A DNA stretch of 64,000 nucleotides from Cudoniella acicularis (Eukaryota; Ascomycota; Leotiomycetes; Helotiales; Helotiaceae), in contig JAAMPI010000019.1 in assembly GCA_013054445.1 (NCBI GenBank), positions 33,455-97,454 on the forward strand. Reading direction: 5' to 3'. Position numbers and translations under genes: made by a program. Every line of letters starts with the position of its first letter. Within the stretch, counting starts at the first letter, position 1. The notes under the pieces are model-generated. The model saw only the letters and a list, made by a program, of their open reading frames with translations, was not told where the DNA came from and searched no databases. Of the stretch, positions 57,091 through 64,000 are shown one piece after another.

Positions 57091-58520
57091 ATGTTGTTAC
57101 AAGTGACTTGCATTTTGGTTAAGTTGTCAACTATAATAATTATCTGTGCCTCCGCTGCAATCGCCAGCTCTCTCCTCTCACCGCAACATTGCGCCAATGA
57201 AGCCTACCTCCTTTCCACGAATCTAGCCTGCGGGGAGTTGGGGTCAGGTGACCTTTTATCCACTATTGGACGAGCGGGCGTGGAATTATTCGTCAAAAAC
57301 CGAGGCCCAGCGTATTTTCACCCTTGGTCCTTCGATCCCCTCTGCACACCGGTTCTCGAGAAGCTCGATAGCGAAGTCTGTGTCTACACAAATGCTAGCT
57401 TTGGCATGGGTCGAGGAATTTCCATTCTTACCACCCCGGCAATAGCGAAAAAATTTGCTTCTTTACCACCATTTCAAGACGAGCTCGCAATCAAGAAAGC
57501 CGATATCGCGGGCAAACCATGGAGCACACGACAAATCGAGGGAAAAGGTATCGGCATGATTGCTTCTCGGGATCTCAAAAGGGGCGATCTTATAACATCT
57601 ACAACTCCGGTTCTTCTTGTTTACCCTTCATCATTTCTTCGTTCTTCAATAATGGAACTTCTTTTGCGGCGAGCAATTGAGCAACTTCCTCGGTCATCGC
57701 AAGATGCTTATCTCAATCTCGCCACTATCTTTGGCGACGAGGCTGTGAAGATACAAGATGTGTTGAAAGCGAATACTTTTGAAGTTCAAGTAGGAGGGGT
57801 AATGCATCTCGCTGTTTTTCCGGAGCAGTCAAGGATGAACCATGACTGCGGCCCAAAGTGAGTGGATTGTTTCTCTTTCTCTGATTCCCCTTAGACTTGA
57901 ACACTACTAACGATTGCGGTACTTATTAGTGCACAGTATTACATAGACCACGAGCGTCTAACACATTATGTGCATGCAACACGTCCAATCCTTAAGGGAG
58001 AAGAAATCACTATCTCGTGTAGGTTTATTAGGACTTTTAAGAGAAAAAGCTCTTAGGTCTAGCTCTGACGAAAGCAGATACCGACCCGCTTCAACCTACT
58101 TCCGATCGGCAAAAGCACCTGAAAGTAGCCTTCCATTTTACCTGCTCATGTTCACGTTGTTCTTCGGCTTCTGAATCCGATTCTATTCTTAGACAGATTA
58201 CTCAATTGGTGATGACCTTGTCGAACATCGACTATAAATATGATGGAACACCAGAGATGGCGGAAAAATTAATTAAGCTTCATGAGCATGAAGGGTTAGA
58301 AGGTTTCATGGCAATGGCATACAGTCTAGCAGCTCTCACATACAGTAGTATTGGTGATGAACAGGGTACGATTTTCAATGCGCAAAAGGCGTGGGAAGTA
58401 TCTAGGATGCGGAATGGACCAGGGATGAATGACGATGAGATTTGGAAGGATGCAATTGAAAACCCTAGAGAGCTTTGGAATTGGGGAAAAGCCTTGAAAT
58501 TCAAAAAGTCCGAAATGTAG
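57091..58520 (+). CDS. SET-domain protein with N-terminal signal peptide
   Basis: Exons 57091-57857, 57930-58018 and 58078-58520 give 432 aa. The start is the ATG at 57091; a GTG just before it is not a start. Intron 2 (58019-58077, GCTCTGACG branch) joins EEITISY to TDPLQPTSDRQ. The N-terminus (MLLQVTCILVKLSTIIIICASAAIAS) looks like a signal peptide or anchor, followed by a Cys-containing region. The SET domain has GKGIGMIASRDLKRGDLI, SRMNHDCGPNAQYY (NHxCxPN motif), GEEITISY and the post-SET FTCSCSRCS (CxCxxC). A TPR-like helical C-terminus follows. It resembles fungal 'SET domain protein 5'-like proteins. Lysine methylation is the expected chemistry, but a secretory location is unusual for a methyltransferase. 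Confidence 0.88.
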
Positions 58521-58785
58521 TAGCTAGACATAAGGCTTTATTACAAATGATGTAGCCAGCTGATATTGGAGGCTCAGTAGGATATTTCAGACTCATAGCA
58601 GGGTGTCTTAAATCAATATGAGATTGTATCCAGCATAATTCAAGTCATTGGCAAGAAAGATGCGAAGTTTAAAATAAGTTGTCGATTTACGAAATCGCTG
58701 GGCGTTGCTATCTTATTCAAGTCTCTGCTAAGCTGCCATTCCTACAATATTTCCTTATTTTCAGAACTGATTTCTATACTTGAAT

Positions 58786-59413
58786 TCAAATACTTTCCCC
58801 CTCGGGCAGAGGAACATCAGCGCCATTGAATATAATCGTGGAGTATAAGAAAATGCCCGCTGTGTGAATCACGGCAGCCACGCCTTCTTTCCCAAGCACC
58901 TTTTCTGCCTTCGCGAAGCTCTCGTTACTCAAAGGCGCCCTCAACCGCGCTAATTCCCTTGCAAGCTCATACGTCATTTCATCCTTCTCGCTTAAGCCTT
59001 TCGGGGTCCTCCCCTCTTTCGCATCCTGTATTTGACTTTCGGTAAGCCCCAATTTTCTTGAGAGTCGAACGTGTGCGTACAGCCCATAAGCTGCCGGTGC
59101 ATAGGACATCACTGCCAAAATGGCAAGCTCGCGCTCTCGGGGTGAAAGGAGCTTGCTGATGTTGAGATTCAGGTCGATCCAATTTTTCACTAAACTTGGT
59201 GTATAACTTGAAGGTATTAGTGGCACGGAAGAATTAATTGAGAAGCAAGTGGAATACTGACAGTACAGGGGTGAACGGACCAAGGAATGCACCATCACTG
59301 TTCTTCTGGGTGAAAGTATCTCCATAGAGCTTGGTGCTTTCATCTATGAAATCGTGACATTCTTGCTGCTCTGGTGTTTGATTTGCACGTGGGATAGGTG
59401 GAAAGCGTGACAT
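58786..59413 (-). CDS. Carboxymuconolactone decarboxylase-like (AhpD-fold) protein
   Basis: Exons 59262-59413 and 58786-59206 give 190 aa. The 55-nt intron (GTCAG...CACTAATAC...AAG) joins GPFTPVL to YTPSLVKNW. Conserved segments are LSPRERELAILAVMSYAPAAYGLYAHVRLSRKLGL, where the Glu and the His of the CMD active site are present and the CxxC of AhpD peroxidases is absent, and GVAAVIHTAGIFLYSTIIFN. It has no signal peptide. Such proteins act on aromatic-derived lactones or in redox chemistry; the substrate is unknown. Whether it was linked with the intradiol-dioxygenase-like pseudogene 3 kb away is speculative. Confidence 0.85.
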
Positions 59414-59989
59414 ATTGAAAGATGAACAGAACGTAGTTGAGATTCGTTCAACTGCATTTACAAATGGTGGATTCAAACTTTGGCAACTAGATTTTATATC
59501 ATCTGCGGGATTTGTTGTAGAATCAGCCTTGTTCTTCTCGTATTCTAGATCCAATGAGAACGTTTCAGAACAGAGTCACATTTGCGCTGGTCTTCCGAGC
59601 AGTCCAATACAGGTAGCGGGTCCGCAATGGCTTGATGCAGGTAAGAAAACCAATTCACAAAATATACGTTTTGGAACTTTTGATTCGTGGATATTCCGAG
59701 CCGCTGATTCCGGCCCCGGCTCTAAAAAACCAATAGATGATTAGCGTAACACTACGAAACCCAATAAGTTGATAGTTCACAACTGTATCTCCTTAATAAT
59801 CAATGGTGGGGCTAGAATTTTGGAGGAAAGCATGTCACTAAGCAATATGAAGGTGGTCAGGTTTTCTATAAAGTTTGCTACCCACCGGTAAGATAACCGA
59901 GAGACTCGGCTAGGGTCGATAGGAATCACTTTAAAAGCATCAAATAACCACAACTTTAATTCCTTTAAAGGTTCCTGTTTCATTATTTA
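59414..59989. other. Intergenic, no gene seen
   Basis: Upstream of the CMD-like gene; only short frames. Confidence 0.5.
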
Positions 59990-60253
59990 TGTTGGAGGTA
60001 AATTTGTATAGGCGGAAGAAGAGTCGACTGTTAGGTCGAGAGAGATTCAAGTATGTGGAATAATAATATGATTTTGACTTAAAGACTTATCTATCTATAA
60101 AGGGGTGAGCGGACTATATATACTACAAGTGTAGTTGCTAGAAGCTTCTATAGCTTAGAAATCAACGCTTATAAATCAAAGAACAACCTAGAAGATTCTA
60201 CTAAGGTTTAAACATTAAGTTTAGAATAGTGCTTATTACCTAATAATACAACA
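59990..60253 (+). mobile_element. Solo LTR of a copia-type retrotransposon
   Basis: 264 bp beginning TGTTGGAGG, a common copia LTR start, and ending AATACAACA. The flanks are ATTTA (59985-59989) and GTTTA (60254-60258), a 5-bp duplication with one mismatch. A TATAAAGG box lies at 60096-60103. No internal coding region is attached. Confidence 0.65.
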
Positions 60254-62008
60254 GTTTAGCAGTATATACTATGCGAGGATGCGATTTAAAAGTTTCTAAC
60301 ATTAGTTTAAAATTTGCATCTCCAAACTAATAACTTTGTCTAAGTTGGCTGACAACTCATCCCCTGATTATCGGGAGCAGTCTAATTTGAAAGGACCCTT
60401 GGCCTTACTCTTTTGATATTCCGCCGCTTTTGATATTTGACTGAGTTCTTCGCCCCGTTAGCAATTACTCAAAATTTAGAAATAAAAAGGGTCAAAATAG
60501 AATTCAGACGAGCCAGAGAAAAATGGTAGACTCCTTGCTATAGAAATGTTAAAAAAAAAACTCGAGAATTAATGTATAAATAGAAATGGAGGAATGCATT
60601 AGCCCAGAAAGTGGGAATAAGAACATGGTTAAAAGTTGCGGCTGAGAAGATACATTGATGAGTAATCTCCTCTCTGCTTAGTATTAGCTATGTTCTCGGT
60701 AGCCGGGGGCAAAAGGAGGCTAATACGAAATGTGGGGGCTGTATCGATGAAACCCTCAACACTGTTTTCCGAATGTGGTGATTTTCTGTGACTGAGCAAG
60801 CCACCATACGTGTGCGCATGTTGACGTGGGATTCTTGGGCAGAAAAGTCTAGGAGGCAACGATAGTTGCTAGAGCTTGGATTTACTGGTAAAGCTTGACT
60901 CAATACGCTTCCGGATACCCCGGGTGCGACCACGGGTGTCTCTAATTGTCAGAGGCCATAAACTGTAATAGTGCGGTTCGTAGCTTTGCCGACGATGCCG
61001 AGAGTACTAACTAATTATCGGCTCTCTCCTAAGTCAAAGAACGGGCCTTATTAACACTAAAAATAAAGCTATTCTGAGCTTTCACGACGATCGTGCTTAG
61101 ACCCCCGTATCCCGTACCCTCGCTAGTATTATTATACTCTAACACCCCAACTCTTATACCTATAAAAAACAGGTCAGGCGTTCGAGTAGTAGTTCGAACT
61201 TAGTGGAGGCTAGTAGCTTAGAAAATTGGTAACGAGCAAGGCCTAAGAGAGGCTTTAAATCGCGAAATATAGTTAGGAATAGCTTTAAAATTTTGCGATA
61301 GCGAGAGTGCGACAGTGTGTACAGGGAGGCGGAGTTCTCTTCCTCTCTAATAATAGCGGACACCTTCTGAAATAGGGGACACCCGGGGTTGCACCCGTAG
61401 TGTCCGGAGGCGTATTGAGTTTGGCTCAATAATTGTCTGATCTTTCTTGCCAGAGGCTACTCAAAATGCTATGCAAGTACTCCTAGGAAGCCTCTAGGTA
61501 TATAAGCGTATCAGAGAGCCTGAGTAAGGGATCATTCCCACTTTAGTAACACCAATTTGGCTGACCGAGGATCGGTTACCAACCCTTGTCAACCACATAG
61601 CTGCCGCAGTAACAGCGACCACTGAAGTTACAGGCTTTAAACGCTAATTATATATGGCATCTAGCCTATAACATCCACTAGAACTCGATTTCCCCCAGGC
61701 TCTGCTGCCTGTAGTTCGTTGCTGGGCCACAATATCCCAACACCACAGCGACTAGGGTCTCGTTTGCAAGGGTTCAGGAATTCTGGAACAATCCTTCGTA
61801 GGGATATTGCTTTAGCTAGGGTTTCGGTATCAAAGTTTAGGGCTGTAAGGCGTAGCGATTTCGTATGCAGATACTTAAGGCTCCAGTATCGCCACGATTT
61901 GATAAAATCGAGTATTCTATCTGATTTTTCCGCCGTCTTGTCTTTCGCTGAAAATTCGTTCAAAACTTGGTTTCGGTTCTATATCTTCACCTGTTCTGAG
62001 TTAAGCCG
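60254..62008. other. Long stretch without a confident gene
   Basis: Short frames only. A minus-strand 100-codon frame (61661-61963) has protein-like text but no recognisable domain. An inverted motif GTTCGAGTAGTAGTTCGAAC lies near 61181. Confidence 0.4.
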
Positions 62009-62667
62009 ATGCCTCCTAATCAAGCCCATCATCCTGCTGCCCAGCACCAGCAGGCACGCCCTGTTCAACATCACGCTCCTCCTCAGCATCACCTGCAGCA
62101 ACAATATCCAGCTGCTCATCCAATGCCTCATCCAGTGCAACATCATCCGGCACCTCAGCATCATGTGGCACCACAACACCACGCAGCACCACATCCCCAG
62201 CAACATCAACAAGCGCAGCACTACCAACAACCTCAGCAGCAACAGCAATTCATTACCGAGAATGAAACGTATTCCACTCAGAACGTCGTCTATAAAACCG
62301 GATATTCAGCACCACAACAACAGGTATGCTACCGTCTCCATGACGTTTCATATTTTCTTCTGACGGCCACAGATGTATATCCAGGAACAATTTTACGAAC
62401 CAGAAAGAAAGAAAAGGAAGAGTCGGTGGTGTATAGGTAGTCTGTGAGTATCTGCCAAATTGCGTGTGAAGATGACAAGCTGACGGGTGATGCCGCAGTG
62501 TCGCCTTGTTATGTTGTTGCGCACTTTTCGAATGCTGCGGGTGCGATTGTTGTGATGACTGCATCGACTGTGTCGACTGCGATGATGGTGACGATGATGG
62601 ATGTAATTGCTGTAACTGCTGTGATAGCGGCGACGAAGATGGCGGGTGTTGTAACTGCTGCGATTGA
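62009..62667 (+). CDS. His/Gln-rich CYSTM-like membrane protein with Cys/Asp tail
   Basis: Exons 62009-62323, 62373-62443 and 62499-62667 give 184 aa. Intron 1 (49 nt) is GTATGC..CAG. Intron 2 (55 nt) is GTGAGT..AAGCTGACG..CAG. Residues 1-80 are a low-complexity His/Gln/Pro/Ala region (QHHAPPQHHLQQQ). A less repetitive linker, FYEPERKKRKSRW, comes next. The hydrophobic Cys-rich module CIGSLVALLCCCALFECC fits the cysteine-rich transmembrane module (CYSTM) pattern. The tail alternates Cys with Asp/Asn (CDCCDDCIDCVDCDDG, GCNCCNCCD): 20 Cys in the last 55 residues. CYSTM proteins are linked to stress and metal tolerance; the acidic Cys tail suggests metal or thiol binding, an inference. The final exon lies in no obvious ATG frame, so the gene is easily missed. 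Confidence 0.72.
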
Positions 62668-63440
62668 TTTGGGTTGAAGGCTGTGTGGTTTGGGTGGGTG
62701 AATGGATAGTTGGGCAGTTGTATAATGTATTGTAAGATTACATGTAGCCGTGGAGAAAGCAAGAAGATAACCTTACCCCTTGAGTCGTTTTTTCAACTGG
62801 TAGGATATGCGGATGAAAGTTTATTCAAGAGCTGAGATGTTCTACAAATCAAGTTAGTCTTTTCCATGACTCTGGTAGTGGATACGTGAATTGGGATGGG
62901 ACTTTAGGACGCGCCGGGTGAAGCGAATCCTTAGATATGGCATTCTTGAGGTATTCCAGGCATGCCAAGGCCATTCGAATGACCTCAGATTTCCGAGTCA
63001 TGTCCCCAAGCGAAGGCCACATCAACACATGGTATCGCCAAGAATATGAGGCTAAAGCCAGCAAGCATCTCGAAAGCATTGTTTGATGGAAACAGGTCGA
63101 GCAGATCCAACTTCACTCACGGCCCACGGAGTCCGATTTAAATACCGAACCCAAATGCAAGATCGGAGTTGGTCTAAAGAGGAAGAAAGGAACTTTAAAG
63201 TTGGTGAAACTTTGAAGTGTTGCTGAATCTAAAAATGACAGATACAGTATTGACCTCAAAACGCCGTACCTAACCAAGTTAAGGTACGGTACTTACAAGA
63301 TTCAGTTGCAAGATTTCTAAAATCTGGGATACAATAAAAAGTCTTTTCATTAAGACATTAACAGGCATCTTTAATCATGATAAAAGTTAATCACGGCGTA
63401 TTTACATATTAGTTGCCATCCTAATCATTGCTCCCCCATT
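62668..63440. other. Intergenic, one doubtful small frame
   Basis: A minus-strand ATG frame of 76 codons (62849-63079, MLSRCLLALASYSWRYHVLM) begins hydrophobic but has no known motif. I do not call it a gene. Confidence 0.35.
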
Positions 63441-64000
63441 TTAAACATAAGCGCAGACCGAAGGCGGGTACTGTACCGCCTTCTTAATCATCGCCTTCAA
63501 TTTATCTCCATCAATCGTGTTGACATAAGTGACATTCCGGATATTAGGAGGCATGAGCGCTTTCTGGTAGACATGGACATTCCCGTAACTTGGGGAAGAG
63601 TACGCCACGTCGACATCGAGGTAAACTACCCAACTGTCAGTCAATCCCCCCATTTACAGATCAGGAGAACTCACCAGTAGTACTATTAGTACTCAAACTT
63701 GGATCCACGAGAAGCGCCATGGCCGTCTCATCCCAAAACGGAAAAATAGTGCCATAATACTCATACATAAGCTTCGAATACGGATTCTTGACCTCGTAAA
63801 TATCATCCAAGAATTCCTGGGAGGAGATGACTTGGTTGGCGACGTTGCCGGCAATGGTGATGCTGGGGAAGGGGGCAGTGAGGGCGATTTTAGCGGCTTC
63901 GGGGTCGATCATCAGATTGATGTCGGAGTTTATGTCCGCTTGGTCGGTTGTGCCTGTTGCCTGGGTTTCATTTCTCGTGTTAGAATAACATGCTTGACAG
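63441..64000 (-). CDS. Inosine-uridine-type nucleoside hydrolase, 3' part
   Basis: Partial gene: the frame is still open at the window end. Exons 63675-(beyond 64000) and 63441-63625 are joined by a 49-nt intron (GTGAGT...GGGTAG), giving NSTTVYLDVDVAYSSPSYG. Family blocks: INSDINLMIDPEAAKIALTA, FPSITIAGNVANQ, YYGTIFPFWDETAMALLVDP, and the end RNVTYVNTIDGDKLKAMIKK. The FPFWDETA Asp and the IAGNV segment belong to the active-site half of IUNH proteins, which split nucleosides into base and ribose. Secreted fungal members are common, but the signal region lies outside this window. Confidence 0.82.

Noticed and set aside
61661..61963. Minus-strand 100-codon protein-like frame
   Set aside because: No domain recognised and no linked exons; kept as unassigned.
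61979..62248. Minus-strand Leu/Met-rich frame opposite the His/Gln-rich exon
   Set aside because: It is the antisense shadow of the low-complexity CAG/CAT-rich coding repeat.
1..64000. CRISPR arrays, rRNA operons or a plasmid origin
   Set aside because: None seen; spaced direct repeats are absent and the genes are eukaryotic with introns.

Overview
This window reads as nuclear DNA of a filamentous ascomycete (Pezizomycotina). The genes carry short introns of about 42-107 nt with GT..CTAAY/CTGAC..AG signals. The content is typical of the group: a HET-domain incompatibility-type protein, two Zn2Cys6 regulators, an AA9 lytic polysaccharide monooxygenase, a GH3 beta-glucosidase and several MFS carriers. 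Transposon relics show the C-to-T/G-to-A stop codons expected of repeat-induced point mutation (RIP). A saprotrophic or plant-associated Leotiomycete-like fungus would fit, but the class is a guess. A few N bases (1405, 5200-5201, about 48262-48352) mark weak assembly. All spliced models were made by hand from splice signals and reading-frame continuity.

Layout. 1-7 kb: helicase relic, AT-rich island, solo LTR, large HET/coiled-coil gene, second AT-rich island, and a small secreted RNase-T1-like protein lacking both expected catalytic His. 8-11.3 kb: DUF3632-like gene and a secreted M35-like metalloprotease. 11.3-14.1 kb: no gene seen. 14.1-18.8 kb: secreted GH3 beta-glucosidase followed by an MFS sugar transporter, a plausible sugar release and uptake pair. 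20.1-21.5 kb: unrecognised multi-exon gene. 21.9-26.7 kb: transposon graveyard (short pogo/Fot1-like element, RIP-decayed Tc1/mariner, 209-bp TA-flanked MITE) next to a broken DUF6603-like gene. 27.7-33.4 kb: broken DHA1 MFS gene, Zn2Cys6 regulator and DHA2 MFS transporter. The last two share an unusual composite CCG-N-CGG promoter module, which suggests a small self-regulated efflux locus. 34-44 kb: inverted solo LTR, mitochondrial sulfite oxidase, a nine-exon Zn2Cys6 factor, a perfect hAT-type MITE, and a divergent pair of flavin monooxygenase and ACS-type MFS carrier. 45-51.5 kb: coiled-coil gene, F-box-like remnant, 18-bp minisatellite, LTR-like element, and a protein kinase pseudogene with a second MITE copy at its 5' edge. 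52-64 kb: AA9 LPMO, intradiol-dioxygenase-like pseudogene, secreted SET-domain protein, carboxymuconolactone-decarboxylase-like gene, copia-type solo LTR, a CYSTM-like Cys/Asp-rich membrane protein whose Cys tail sits in a separate exon, and a partial nucleoside hydrolase.

The most interesting items are the shared regulatory module at 28.5/31.0 kb, the CYSTM-like gene at 62.0-62.7 kb, the RNase-like candidate effector beside an AT-rich island, the M35-like protease that appears to lack its aspartate zinc ligand, and the matched pair of 209-bp MITEs.
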